A DNA stretch of 64,000 bases from Manihot esculenta (GCF_001659605.2 NC_035161.2:1240001-1304000), one strand, 5' to 3'; shown: positions 45,317-58,945, counted from the first letter of the stretch. Notes: generated by a model not told the origin, from the sequence alone. Made by a program: numbers and translations.

Positions 45317-47825
45317 ATGCTGCAGGGGCGTTAGTCAACCCGAACGGCATCACTAAGAACTCATAATGCCTATATCTGGTCCTGAAAGCTGTCGTAGGCA
45401 CATCTGCTTCTCTGACTCTCAACTGATGATATCCGGATCTCAGATCTATTTTCGAGAAACAACCTGCTCCAGCTAGCTGGTCAAACAGATCATCAATCCG
45501 AGGTAAGGGATATCTATTCTTGATAGTGACCTTGTTCAACTGTCTGTAGTCGATACAAAGTCTGAGGGATCCATCCTTCTTTCTAACAAAGAGCACTGGA
45601 GCACCCCAAGGTGAGGTACTAGGGCGGATGAAACCCTTATCTACCAAGTCCTGCAACTGCTCTTTTAACTATTTTAACTCTGCTGGTGCCATCCTGTAGG
45701 GAGGAATAGAGATAGGTCTGGTACCTGGCAGCAATTCAATTTCAAACCCTATCTCCCTATCAGGTGGGAGTCCTGGTAAATCGTCTGGGAACACATCGAG
45801 AAACTCTCGGACAACTGGTACTGTGGCTGGTTCCCTCACCTGACTGTCTAGCTCTCTCACATGAGCTAGAAACCCCTGACAACCCCTCCTAAGCAAACGG
45901 CGAGCCTGAAGGGCTGAAATCATACCTCTGGGTGTACCTCTCCTGTCTCCTCTGAAGACACACTCTGACCCATCCTGGTCTCTGAGACTCACTAGCTTCT
46001 CTCTACAGTCCAAAGTAGCACTATATGTAGATAACCAATCCATCCCTAGAATGACATCAAAATCCGTCAAATCTAGAACCACAAGGTCGGCTGGAAGGTA
46101 TCTACCCTCTATAAACACTGGACTGAAACGACAGACTGACACTGCCACTGATGGGTCACACTTAGGTCCACTGACCCAGAGAGGATACTCTAACTCAGAA
46201 CTGATCAAACCCAATCTCTCTATGGCTCTCGAAGCAATAAAGGAATGAGAAGCACCGGGGTCCATCAAAGCATACACATCTGAACACCCAATGATGAGAT
46301 TACCTGACACCACTGTGTTCGACGTGTTAGCCTCCTCCTGTGTCACTGTGAAAATCCGTGCTGGGGCAACCGGATTTCCACCTCGGGAACCTGCTGCTGA
46401 AGTAGAGGCTGCCCCTCTCCCTCTACCTCTGCCACTACTCTGAGGCATGACTGAAGCTGCTGGCCGAACAACTGGCTGTACCACACTGCCTGAACTCATC
46501 TGCTGGGATGGTGCAAATGTCACCTGCGGACAATGCCGAGCGATATGCCCTTCCTGTCCACAGCGAAAACAAGCTGTAGATCCCAACTGACAAACTCCTC
46601 CATGTGGTTTTCCGCATCGTCTGCATACTGGAGCTGTGCCAGAGCTTGAGCCACTACCGAGTCCCAGACCTGACTTCACTTTATTCCAGAACTTATTCTT
46701 TGTTCCTTTTGCTCTATCCCATCTCTTGCTGCCTGCAGTGCCTCCACTGGGGGCCTTAGAACCCGAAGCCTGTGCCTTTGACTGTTTCTGAATATTAGCA
46801 CTAGCTTCCATTTTCCTGGCTGCGTCCACTATGGTATGGAAACTCTCCTTTTCTGCTGGAAGAATCAAGGAAGCATACCTGGAATGCAATCTCATAGTAT
46901 ATCTCCTTGCCTTCTTCTGATCAGTATCATAGGCTTGACCCACGTACTGAAGCAAATCTAGGAACTTATCTGTGAATTCATCAACGCTCATCTCATCTGT
47001 CTGTCTCAGCTGTTCGAATTCAATTACTTTCATCTCTCTGGAACTATCAGGAAAAGCCCACCCTGCAAACTCATTGGCGAACTCTCCCCATGACATGCTG
47101 TCCATTCGAGGCTCCACATAATTCTTAAACCATTCTCTGGCTTTCTTGCATTTTAATGTGAAACCTGCCATCTCAATGGCTCTCCTATCATCTGCTCCCA
47201 ATTCACTGGTTATCATCCTAACTGCTCTGAGGTAATCAAATGGATCATCTCCCGTGTTGTATTTTGGAGCATCCAATTTCAAGTACTCCGTCATTTGCAC
47301 TTTACCTCCAGATGAGCTAGGTTGTTGTCCGTCAACAACAGGGGCTACTGGTTCTGGTGGTGGTACCGGGTCATTTGGTTCTGGGTGTGCTGCACTTGGA
47401 TGGGTAGGGGAAGAGGGATACATAGGATATGGTGGATAGTAAGGATAAGGCATATATGGCATGTAAGGAGGATATGGCACAAAACTCGAGTATTCCGACA
47501 TACCTCCCATCGGATACTCTGGATAGCCAAAACCTGAGGTCTGAGCGCCTCCCTGCGACTCTCCCATACCTTCCTCAAATCTGCCTATACCCATGCTGTC
47601 ATCTCTCGACTGATCAATCTCCATAGCTTCCCTCCTTTCCTCTGATCTTCCTCCCCTAGCTGTACCTCTTCTGCTCTCGTCTACAGACCTTCTAGGGTCT
47701 ATTGACGTACCTTCCCTGCTAGATCTCTGCGACCTTGCTCTGGGCAATGCGGGAGGACGAGCAGCTGGTCTCTCATTCTCTGGTGGGACTCCAGTCAATC
47801 GAGCTGATCGACGAGTTCCTCTCAT
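45317..47825 (-). pseudogene. T5 gag, protease and first part of RT
   Basis: It starts MRGTRRSARLTGVPPE at 47825 after a GGTTCCAG acceptor-like motif. Capsid core YLKLDAPKYNTGDDPFDYLR ... WAFPDSSRE; Cys-rich CRRCGKPHGGVCQLGSTAC and zinc knuckle CFRCGQEGHIARHCP; protease [11 protein letters not shown] (Asp codon 46262-46260); start of reverse transcriptase with LFVRKKDGS and IDYRQLNK. Gag and pol share one frame. The only break besides T6 is TAG at 45669-45671 (GAG to TAG, a transversion). Confidence 0.93.
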
Positions 47826-48041
47826 CTTTACTCTGGAACCACAACATAAAACATAACACTTTAGCACATAAACATCACAGATCAATAATACACATGCAAA
47901 ACTCATGGCATATCATAGCAGCTAGGACTCAATACCCTATCCTAGTGGACATGATTTCCTATTGTGCTTGACCACTTCTACCCTGTCTGAGCCCAACACT
48001 GTCTCTATAGGTCCGATCATGTGAACCTAGGGCTCTGATAC

Positions 48042-48053
48042 CAATCTGTAACG
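48042..48053 (-). other. T5 primer-binding site
   Basis: The reverse complement TGGTATCAGAGC, three bases inside the right LTR. Confidence 0.9.
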
Positions 48054-48056
48054 ACC

Positions 48057-50335
48057 CCAAAATGGACCGTCACCGGCGCTAGGATTCAGGTCGGCTTAAG
48101 GCCGCCAGAACCCGTAGCAAGCCTGCTATACTCTCTGTGTACCTGTAAACCTCATACATGATCATACATTTTCTGTGAAAATAAAAACTCTTTTCTGAAC
48201 CAAGGCTTAACCTGTGCATGCACTATCTCTGTACTCTGTACTCATGTACTCTGTACTCTGTATCCCTGACTAGAGCTTGCTCTAGATGGGTTAACTCATA
48301 CCTGTTAAGCTTGGTTTTCACATACAGGAAAACATATATACATATACAGATCATGTACAAAACATACATCACTAGGTCAAGCACATTGCTAACTATATAT
48401 ACAACTATTACATCTCTTTACTATTACATGTCCACACTAACTTATTACAAATCTCTTTACTCATCCTGTACTCTGCTGAACTGTCCCTGTACACAGTACA
48501 CTGAACCTGCAAAACTGGGGTTAAGGGAGTGGGATGAGCTCTATAGCCCAGTGAGTAGAACAGTAAAACATCTCGGTAAAATATGATCTCATGGAATGCA
48601 CCATAGCACAGACAAGCCACATCAAGAGTAAACCTGTCACCACATAGTCCCAGTAACTCTGTGCCAAGGCGTAGAATCGAGCACCTGGTCTTCCTGTCAT
48701 ATATGTATATGTGTATATAACACCTCTGCACTTACCATTGCCAGGGCATAGTCAAAGGCTCCTGGACTTTGCTATACCTGCCAGGGCGTAGTCAAAGGCT
48801 CCTGGACTTCTCTATACCTGCCAGGGCGTAGTCAAAGGCTCCTGGACTTCCTGTCTGAGACTATTGGATCATTCAGCATTCACTCACATCATCAAATAAC
48901 TATGCAATGCAACATATTCGTGGTTACTAATGCACTCAACCTATGGCATAATCATGATGCATGAGATATGCTAAAACATTACATTGTGCAAGTAAAGGAA
49001 TTAAGTTTAGTTCCACTCACCTCTGGCTATCTGGACTGACTGACTCTGCAGGCTCTGAAACTCTGGAGCAGTACTCACTGCTGCTCTCTCTGGTTCCTCT
49101 GGTCTGTACCTATACAGATGGACTCAAATGAGGGACCAAACAAGCTTATGACTCACTCTCTTAACCTCCCCAAGAATCCCCTTAAACTCACTCACCTATC
49201 CATGTAAAGCATGCAAAAGAAAGCTGGACAGGACACTTTCGGCGGCAGGTTCGGCGGCCGAAAGTCCTCTCCAGAGACGAAACTCAAGCACCTTCGGCAG
49301 CCGAATCTTAAGCTTCGGCGGCCGAACCCTTTCGGGGGCAAGTTTCGGGGGCCAAAAGGCACTCCAGAGACGAAAGTCTCTAACCTTCGGCGGCCGAAAC
49401 CCCCAAACAGAGCCGAACATGCAAAACTCGCGGGGGCAAGCTGTGGCAGCCTAAGCCACCATGCAAGAGGTTCGGCGGCCGAATGAACCTTCGGCTGCCG
49501 AACCTGAGTTCATCCAGAACTCAGCCCCGACGGCAAACAAGCTCCTCCATCTCTTCAATCTCGCAAAACATGCAAACTTCAACTCCTCAACACACATATA
49601 CTCATGTATATGTACAAAGGGGTCCAAAACTACCTAACAAACCCCAACAAACACATCAAACAGAACACATAATCATGCTTACATGCATAAACCATCAAAA
49701 CACCCTTTGCACCTAAGCATGCATCTCTACCCAAACTTCATAAAACTTCTGTAAAAACAGTAAAACATGTGCACGAGCTTCACTTACCTCCGGTAAACAA
49801 GAAGATGACCAATCTGAACAAAGAAAATGGATCACCGTCTCTTCAAACTCATAAACACTCAAAACTAAGCTTTTTACTTCAACCCTTCACCACCTTGTAA
49901 AAACCAACAAAACAACCCACTTTTGCAGGAGCTGTACAACATAGGAGACGTGGCCAAGCTTCTGGACAGGGTTTGGAGCCAACACCTGTCCAAACTGCTG
50001 ACTAAGGAATGCTCAATTGTTGGCTAGCCAACTCAGCTTCGGCTGCCGAATCGCATGCAAAACCATGCAACATTCGGGGGCCGAACCTGAACTGTGGAAG
50101 CCGAACATTGGGCACTTTCGGCGGCCGAACTTACCTTCGGCGGCCGAACATGGCAAAAGTCTCCATAGCCTTTTCTCTCCAACCTCAAACCAACTCAAAT
50201 CAATTCAACTCAAAGCCTTAAAATTCAGCATAACACTGTAGGAAAACACAAATCCTACCCTTCTATAGCATTCCGACACCCCGGATTCCACCGGACGACA
50301 GGAATTCCGATGCCGGATTCTAGCCGGGTATTACA
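48057..50335 (-). repeat. T5 5' LTR (right copy, 2279 bp)
   Basis: Complete copy: minus-strand start TGTAATACCCGGCTAG at 50335, end GGGGTCGTTACA at 48057. Predicted intron 1 is 49787-49110 (CGGAG|GTAAGTG to TGTATAG|GTAC). Palindrome clusters at about 50150-50035 and 49505-49237, the second inside intron 1. No clear TATA box. Confidence 0.93.
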
Positions 50336-50340
50336 CGAAA

Positions 50341-51606
50341 CTTGCCCCTGAAAGGGTTCGGCTGCCGAAAGTAGAGCTTCGGCCGCCGAAGGTGCATGAG
50401 TTTCGTCTTTGGAGAGGACTTTCGGCCGCCGAACCTGCCGCCGAAAGTGTCCTGTCCAGCTTTCCTTTGCTTGCTTTTCAAGGATGTTTGAGTGAGTTTA
50501 AGGGGAGTCTTGGGGAGTTTCTTAGAGTTGTTCATAAGCTAGTTTGGTCCCTCATTTGAGTTTATCTGTGCTTACACAGACTAGAGGAACCAGAGAGAGC
50601 AGCAGTGAGTACTGCTCCAGAGTGTTCAAAGCCTGCAGAGTCAGTCCAGATAGCCAGAGGTGAGTGGAACTAAACTTAATTCTGTTAATTAAGAAATGGA
50701 ATGTTTTTAGAATATTTCATGCATCATGGATATACAGTAGGTTGATTGCATTAGAATTCACGAATATGTTGCATTGCATCGTTATTTGTTGATGTGGGTG
50801 AATGCTGAATGATCCAATAGTCACTGAGATAAGTCCAGGAGCCTTTGACTACGCCCTGGCAGGTATAGGAAAGTCCAGGAGCCTTTGACTACGCCCTGGC
50901 AATGGTAAGTACAGGTGTTATACACACATATACATATATGAGACAGAAAATCCAGGTGCCTTTGACTACGCCCTGGTATGAGATACTGGGACTATTTGGT
51001 GACAGGTTTACCCTTGATGTGGCTTGTCTGTGATATGATGCATTCCATGAGATCATGTTTTAATGATATGTTTTACTGTTCTACTCACTGGGCTATAGAG
51101 CTCATCCCACTCCCTTAACCCCAGTCTTGCAGGTTCAGTGTACAGTATACAGGGGAAGTCCAGCAGAGTTCAGGAAAAGAGAAGAGCTGTGTACTAGTTA
51201 GTGGACATGTAATATTAAAGAGCTGTAACAGTTGTGTAAACAGTTAGAATTGTGCTTGACTTAGTGATGATTGTGTTGTAAATCTTTTGTTATGTACATG
51301 ATCTGTATATATGTATATGTTTTACAGAATATGTGAAAAACCAGGTTTAACAGGTATGAGTTAACCCATCTAGAGCAAGCTCTAGTCAGGGGTACAGAGT
51401 ATAGAGTACAGAGTACAGAGTACAGAGATAATGCATGCACAGGTTAGGCCTTGGGATAGAAAAGAGTTTTATTTTCACAGAAAATGTATGATCATGTATG
51501 AGATTTGCAGGTACACAGAGAGTATAGCAGGCTTGCTACGGATTCTGGCGGCCTTAAGCCGACCTGAATCCTAGCGCTGGTGGCGGTCCATTTTGGGGTC
51601 GTTACA
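50341..51606 (+). repeat. T3 3' LTR, second part
   Basis: It continues the LTR interrupted at 37054, starting after the CGAAA target copy and ending GTTACA at 51606, followed by the GCTAT duplication. It matches about 22000-23265. Confidence 0.93.
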
Positions 51607-51611
51607 GCTAT

Positions 51612-54146
51612 TTACTAGTTTAGTAACTCAAACGACTACCGGAAACCTAAAAAATATTTACCTTCCATTATATATGCACGACGGATAATGCTCCTCTATG
51701 TCCTTCCACTTTAAGATATTCTAACAATCTTGGAGAAAATGATGATGCCAACACCATATCACTGAAAAGAAAATAGTAACGAGCTTGTTCATTAGTAAAA
51801 GAGGCTAGACAATAGTATAAATATCTAGTACTACTAATATATAAGCAAAACCAACTTTAGAGTCTAGCCATATACAATGATTTGCCCCGTTTGATCATAT
51901 TAAATATTGAAAACTACTCAAATGTGAATCTGAAACCAGTATGTTACACATTTCTTATTTTTATGGCATTCAACTATTAGAGTATCAAAATCAAAGAGCA
52001 TGAAGAATGTCAAAAATCGCATAAACTAACTTTTGACAGGAATACAAATAGTATCGAGGGTTATCAATATGCGTACAACTTATAGAAGTAATTGCATGAA
52101 TCCTTGAAATTAATGATTCCAGCCTTTCTATAAAAGAAAAAAAAAGAGTTTCTTACTGACCCACACCTCATGTCCCACTTATCCATATTTAGACCCATCT
52201 TCCTTGCTCCTTAACGCTGGATGTGTGTGACTACATAAAGACTATTACAAATTAGGAGAATGAGAATAGAAATTGAGAGAGGGAAATGGGAGAGCCGCTA
52301 TAAGAGCATTCCATTCTCTTAAACCTAATGCAGAGTTATGCACACATTTTTTTTTTCCATTCATTTATTGGAAAATTATATATTCTCCTATGCTAAGTCT
52401 TTGATAGTGTAAAAGCTACCACAAATAATCTATACAAATCCAATAAATATAAATTGCGAATAAAATAAATAGAATCGGATTACATACATTAAAAATCTAT
52501 CATCAATAACTAAGAAAACAAACAATCAAAATAAAAAGAGATTTTGATAAATAGTGAAACTAACTAAAAGCAAGATAATTAAAGTAAGGAATAATTAAGA
52601 GAAAATAAAGTAATTAACTTGATCCAAATAAATTACCATTAAGATTAGGATTCGTTTCAGTTAGGAGAATTGATTATTGAAGCAAAAATATTTTTATTTA
52701 TTGTAACAAATTAATTTTAATTGTGGAAAATACTCTCATAACCAATATTTCTTTATGTGTAAATTAATTAGAAAAAGTTTGCTAGTTAATCCTAATCAAC
52801 AAACAACTCAAAGAATGTGTATTGAATTTAATTTATTAATTACCTTCAAAATTAGATATATTAAATTTTAACCAACAAACCAAACTGTATAGTTTGTTTA
52901 AATTAGATCATGCAATTTTTTAGTGTGTTATGCTAATTGTTACCAATTATTACTTTGAAAATATGAACAACATAACTTATTGATTAATCAACAAAGTAAT
53001 AATAATAATTGAAATTATATAAATATTGAAAAAACAAAGATAAATAGTAAAGTTTAGATCTCACAATCCGTGAAAAAATTAAATTTCAAAAAAATTAGCC
53101 ACATATAGCGATAAGAAAACACAAAAAGGAAAAATGAAATTCGGCTAGAAGAAATGATGGTTGCTCTGGTAAAAAAGAGTGCTTAAATAAAAAAAATCTT
53201 AAAGAAATCCTCATGAAATTTCTTCCTAAAAGAGTTTGATTTGAATATTTTTAGTGAAATATTCCTTTTGATTTGTTTTCTAGAGAATGTAGAGGTTTCC
53301 TGATCTTTTAGAGAGAAATTTTGCGAGATCTGAACTAATTTGCATGCTTTAAATACGAGAATCTCAATTTTTCCACATCAATATATTTTTGATGTTGTTC
53401 GAAGGCTTGTCTCAAGACTTGAACAAGTCTATAATCAACCTCCTTTTTTTTTTTATTTTGACTTATCATTGCCGCGCTTTACATTTCTATATAAAATTTA
53501 TAAAATTATCAAAATAAATAACATTCATATCTCATTAGACTAAATATTTAATTAAAATATATGTTGAATTCTTTTAATACTTCTTTTTATCGTATGAAAA
53601 AAAGACTAAATATTGGTAGTAAATAATAAGATCTATTTTTAGGTTGCTAATTTCACATATCAAAATACACTTCTTCATTTTATTTTCTTGGGATGTTAAA
53701 AATATCACTCTTTAATATTATTGTCAAAAATTCAATTTTTCTTTATTTCAGTGAAGTAATTCACATCAACAAATGTATTTATACACAAAAAAAATTTACT
53801 TACATTGGGTCTATATAAATCTATCGCGTAAAATAAAAATGAAACCCATATAAAATCTATATATTTGTATGTAGATTTCATGCATGTAAGAATTGCACGA
53901 TCCATAATTGAGAAGGGTATAAAGTAGAATATAAATCGAATGAAAACTTATTTCATACACGCAGGTGTATGCATTCTGTCAATCTAAATATTTAATTTTT
54001 AATTGGTTAGATGTACAAATTAACTTGTAAATTTAGAGAATCCGGAGTGTGTGCAAGAACTTTTCCACATATAAAGAAAATGCTGAATCAATTTATACAT
54101 GAAATTTCATTTGGATTATATAAATAAATATGAAACAAACTGACAT
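51612..54146. other. AT-rich intergenic sequence downstream of the subtilase gene
   Basis: About 2.5 kb with T and A runs. No coding frame, RNA gene or recognisable repeat was found. Confidence 0.5.
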
Positions 54147-56621
54147 CTAATTTTCAATTATATAGTTGTCACTAATATAAGGCTGTAACATCTCTGTTCT
54201 CACAGACAAAGGACTTTTCACCACGTGTACCTCATCTCTCCATGATAGGCTCCCAAAATAATACCCTGTGTTCACCTGGTGGGTAGCAGTAACTGTCACA
54301 GTAAAGTTCATTTTCTTAGTTTGATTTCTAAAGACTAACACATCAGGTTTTATTGATACATTAGTCCCGAATGGAGCTTCAATCACTGCTCTGTAAGTGG
54401 AGTTAGCGGCTCCAACATTTGTGACTGTTCTGGTGACTGTGATTGATTTTCTAAGATTTGGTATGGTTATAGAAGGAAGGTTAATGTCCAAAATTGATTG
54501 TTTTACGCTGTGGCATTGTGTGGGATGTCCTGTGAGTCTAGAAATCGAACTGTGGCTGTAGCCCATCACACAGAGATAATGTAGGTAATCAGCTGTATCC
54601 ATGTCATATAACAGACCAGGATCTGCTGCTCCATTTGGGTTCGCAATGCCTCCTCCAAAGTCAAATGGGTTAGCCGGCTTTTGGGGAGATCCCTCGGCGA
54701 ATATTGGATAGCTTGAAGGATGATTACTCAATGCTGCATTGAATATTATGCGAATTGGATGATAAGTTAATTAATCCTCAAGAGTTTGTGGCGTCTTTTT
54801 GTAGTGAGGAAGGGGAAGATACCTGTTGTGACAAGTGCAGATTTAATGGCGGCTGGGGACCAATCTGGATGCAATGATTTGAGAAGAGCCACTATGCCTG
54901 AGACATGAGGAGTTGCCATTGAAGTTCCTGAATGCATTGCATATCCATTGTCCTCAAATCCATCCAGAGGTGACGTCGCAGCTAATATGTTCACCCCAGG
55001 TGCTGTTATATCGGGCTGAATCCCACAAACAGAACAATTGCTTTCCCATTAAACTCTCCGCATTTGAACCAAGAGCAAAACTTAACTATACTCGGTACAT
55101 GGTCGAAGTCTAGGCAAGAATTTCGAAGCAAAAATGATCAAATGATACTACTTTATCAAGAAATAGAATGTACCTTGAGAATTGCCGGAGCAATTGAGTT
55201 GGGCCCTCTAGATGAGAAATATGCTACCTTTGGCAACACTGGATTGCCCACAATTGTTTTAGTGTCGCTCAATTTTACTTCAGGGGATCTGCGTATTACA
55301 GTTACCAATCGGGAGGATTTAGGCTGAGGATCAAAAGGAACCTAGTCAAGAAAATAACAATGGCTGACATTACCTTGTAGAACGGATGTAAAAGAGTATC
55401 CTGGTCCCAATCTCGAAGTCCACTTCAACACATGGGAAGTCACCACTGCAGGGATACAATACATCACTTGGATTCTTGGCAACAATTAATCCAACTCCAC
55501 CTGCTGCCTGGACAGCTTCTGCTGCACTTGCTACTGCAGATCTGCGAGCCATTGACGTGAAGCAGAGAACCACCTTTCCAGCTACTAATGTAACATTAAG
55601 TGATAAGGATTGACAGACGCTGCAAGCAGACAATTCAGACTATGAATTCTGTCTTCATGTATATGCTAAATTAATGTAATGTAATAGATCAAACTACCCT
55701 GCAGCATTGGGGTCCAGCCCTGGCGCCTCTGGATAAACCAAGCCTCTGAAACCAATCTCCTTTCCTCTAAACGTGGCTTGACCCTGTAAATTTTACACCG
55801 AAAAAACAAAAACTAGCAGCTATAACTTTGGGCTGAAAGGGATAGTGCAGATGCATCAGTTCATCCAAAATTAAGCTGATACTTGGAGAAAGATTATACC
55901 AGGAATGTTTTATTGTTCCCAAGTGTGATGGGTGTTGGAAATGATCGATCCATGGTGCTTGCTGCTACAGTCAAGATCCAAGGTGCTGTGTTCTGCACGG
56001 TCTGAGCTGAAGGCCCATCATTAGCAGCCCCACAAACGACAGTAATGCCTTTGGAAACAGCATGAAAGGAACCAGTAGCTATGCCATCGCGCTCATCGGT
56101 ATCTGAAAACAAAGGAATTGAAGACCCGATTGAGATGGACAACACATCAACCCCATCATGTATGGCTTCATCAAAAGCCTTCAACATGTCAGCAGATGAG
56201 CATTGTCCTCCATGAACATTCCAACAGACCTTGTATATTGCTAGCCGAGCACGAGGAGCTCCACCTCTTACGGTCCCAAGACCTAGGCCTTTGTAGCTAA
56301 CATTGGGAATAAAAGCTCCAGCGGCTGTGCTAGCTGTGTGCGTCCCATGTCCATTTGCATCTCTTGAGGATAGAAACTCAAGGTCTCCTGATGCGTTTAA
56401 CGGCTTTCCATATTCAGCAAGAAAACCATCAATGTACCAACGGGCTCCAATTATTTTCTTGCTACAGTGAAGGGCAGCATTAAACATCTTTCCAGATTTA
56501 CAAACACCCTTCCAGCGAGACGGGATCGGTCCAAGTCCTTCATCTCTGAAAGCTTTAGACTCGGGCCATACTCCTGTTTCATCAAGTTGGTTTCTTCTTC
56601 AAAATCGGTTTAAGGCACGAA

Positions 56622-56652
<31 letters not shown>

Positions 56653-57417
56653 TAACCTGTATCAAAGACACCTATTATAACTCCATCACCCATGCTACTG
56701 CTTTGAAGAGCATTGACAGGAGAATGAGAAGATAGGCCAAGAAAATCCCAGCTCCTAGTTGTTTGGAGCTTGTGAAGGCTATTAGGTATAACTCGAACAA
56801 CGCCAGGTAATTCTAATAGGCAGCAAAATAAGATTTAGCATTTTGACAATCAGTAAGGATGCATTCAAGAACAAGCAGTAAAAATTATTATGAACAAGTA
56901 CCGGCAAGCTTGTGGGCCTGAGACTCTGTCAGCTTGGCTGCAAACCCAGAGAATCCATGTTTGTAGCTGTACACCATCAATTGTGAGGCTAATTCCTTGC
57001 TGCAGCATATGAAATCGACAGGTAAACCGTAAACTTTCAGTTATTTGACTGAGATTATGTATTACAAATGAAAATATAATTTCTTTGAGCCCTTTCATGA
57101 TAATATATCTCCTTTATACCTTCCCACAACATCTGCAAGCATTTCATGATGTGAATTTGTAATCAGCTTGGGATCATCATGCTGCTTCTCACCCAGATAA
57201 ACGATATGAACCTGTAATTGCACATAAGAAATGATTTCCTCTATTCTATTTCTATAAACTTTAAAGAAAATAATGTATGAAGAAGAAGAGAGGAGTTGAA
57301 GGTTCTTGAATATGTACATACTTTGCTAGTGGCTTCCGCCACTGTCATCAAAATGCCTTGGCCATAAAGGAAGAGAAGATTCACCAACAACGCAGAAGCT
57401 AGTGTTGATTTGATCAT
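54147..57417 (-). CDS. Subtilisin-like serine protease (subtilase, SBT3-like), ten exons
   Basis: Exons from splice sites and frame: 57417-57322, 57211-57120, 56999-56902, 56812-56657, 56573-55900, 55783-55698, 55619-55374, 55288-55174, 55015-54823, 54733-54147. They total 2343 bases, 780 residues, with no internal stop. The order is signal peptide (1 to about 29), inhibitor prodomain (about 33-115), catalytic domain, protease-associated insert (about 375-480) and C-terminal fibronectin-III-like region (about 680-776). The triad is Asp146 (GVFDTG), His223 (GHGTHT) and Ser553 (GTSMATP), with oxyanion Asn332 (GAANDGP). Such enzymes are secreted, remove their own prodomain and cut proteins in the cell wall space; the substrate is unknown. 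An upstream in-frame ATG at 57510 would add 31 residues before the signal peptide, so 57417 is preferred. Confidence 0.9.
56622..56648. repeat. (GA)n microsatellite in subtilase intron 4
   Basis: About 13 GA units, between exons 4 and 5 of the subtilase gene. Confidence 0.92.
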
Positions 57418-57555
57418 TTTTCTCGAGTGTAAGTGTCTTAGAGAGAAGGGATGCGAGGCAATCACAGATGAAGAGCATGGAACTTGAAAACTCCAAATGG
57501 ATTTAGACATAAAGGTCCATGAGGGCTAACACCGTGGGAAACTAACAAAATGAAA

Positions 57556-57576
57556 GGTCAAAGTTTGAGACGTCAA
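57556..57576 (-). promoter_or_regulatory. Two W-box-like cores upstream of the subtilase gene
   Basis: Minus-strand TTGACC (57561-57556) and TTGACG (57576-57571), 139-159 bp upstream of the start codon. TTGAC is the core bound by WRKY factors. Short motifs like this also arise by chance. Confidence 0.35.
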
Positions 57577-58945
57577 CATTTAAACGAAGGAAAAAATTTT
57601 AGATGTACCAAGATTTACATATACACACGTATCTAATAGGATAACTGGCACCTACCATGGTTTAGTTAATATCATTTACTTATTGATAGGATGCTGGGTG
57701 TAATAATACTCAGTATTTTGCAGAGATAAGCCTAATACCAAAAAGGTGAAGAGAGATGAAAATCTGAACTAGTTGAATTAATTTGGAAGGAAGGGAGAAT
57801 TCTAAAAATCACTTACCGTACACGCTGTGGTAATTGAAGATCAATAAGCTTCGTCGCAGGGAGTAGGAAGTGCAGGCTACGCACTTTTAACTTAAGCTAT
57901 ATAGCATTTCTTTATAGATTTGTGGGTGAAGCATCGGCCTATCTTGCTTGTTTACAGCCCAAAAGAAAACAAGGGGTGAAAGAGGAAACTTCCCTTATGC
58001 TGCAAGTCTCACAGGTCAACTGAGATATTGGTTTATCCACGCCTTGTATATGGACACAACCGCCTGATCTCATTTGTTGACTATTGTACATTGATCATTA
58101 TCTGACTTTTTTATTTAAAGGTAATTTTTCATTTTCTTTATTCTTTTTTTCTTTTCCTTCAACGTTTGAAAGGTGCAAGACTCAAATATATGACAAGTAC
58201 ACCATAACAAATAATTGATCACATATATAAAGATATATGAGTGCAAAGAAGTCAAAAGTTTGCCTCCATGAAGCTAGCACTTTTCTTTTCATTGAGCCAT
58301 CATTTCAGTTGTAAGAAATTCCCAAGTTGAAAAAATCAAAGGTAGACAAGTATGCAAGAAGTAGGTAATGTCTTTGCATTATAAATGGATATATATACAT
58401 CTTCTAGAGCCATAAAGTTTGCCATTTGCAGTCTCCACACAGTTTTCTAAAGCGGTAAGCAATTACGCACATTCATAAATAATAAATGTATACATCAAGA
58501 ACAAGTATTAGATGGATTGGCATTTGGCCTTATTAGCTTGGTTGGTAGAGATTTATAGTTAGGCTTGAGTTGCATTACCAACAATGGCTTTGATTCAGTA
58601 ATCTATTAGATCTGCCAAACATAGAAATAGGGAGAAAAGTAAGAGATAGATCCCACAAAGAGAAGTAATAGAACAAGCAATAGTGTAGTGGAACATAAAT
58701 AGAAGATTAGAGAAGAGAGCAAGATAGTAGTATTTCGCTATTCAATTCCAAAATGCTCTTCAATAGTTATCGTTCTGATTTTATACAACTCTTCGTAACT
58801 GACTACCAGTTGTATTACTAACTTCCACTTGGAGAAACCTCTGGAAAAACTATTTACTATTTCTCAAGATACCCCTTATCTCCCTCTATAACTAATTACT
58901 ACTTTCTGTATACATTTCTCTCCTTCATGTAATATGTGATAACAA
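57577..58945. other. Upstream region of the subtilase gene; no gene
   Basis: No coding frame is seen. The part nearest 58945 may be untranslated or LTR sequence of the gypsy relic that follows, but no LTR end could be fixed. Confidence 0.45.

Larger units (their letters stand above)
37055..50335 (-). mobile_element. T5: nearly complete Tekay-type element, group 1
   Basis: LTRs at 37055-39131 and 48057-50335, primer site, single gag-pol frame and polypurine tract. Target copies are TGAAA (37050-37054) and CGAAA (50336-50340), differing by one C-to-T change at a CG site. Without the T6 insertion the gag-pol frame is 1636 codons with one nonsense codon (45669-45671). It sits in the 3' LTR of T3. 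Confidence 0.94.
21042..51606 (+). mobile_element. T3: outer Tekay-type element of the nest, group 1
   Basis: Both LTRs, primer site, gag-pol and polypurine tract are present. T4 interrupts its gag at 24822/32401 and T5 interrupts its 3' LTR at 37054/50341. Removing the two inserts and one copy of each target duplication leaves an element of about 9.7 kb. The gag and pol parts join in one frame (4929 bases), broken by three nonsense codons. Confidence 0.93.

Noticed and set aside
55064..55327. Plus-strand frames opposite the subtilase gene
   Set aside because: Antisense shadows of exons and introns of the subtilase gene.
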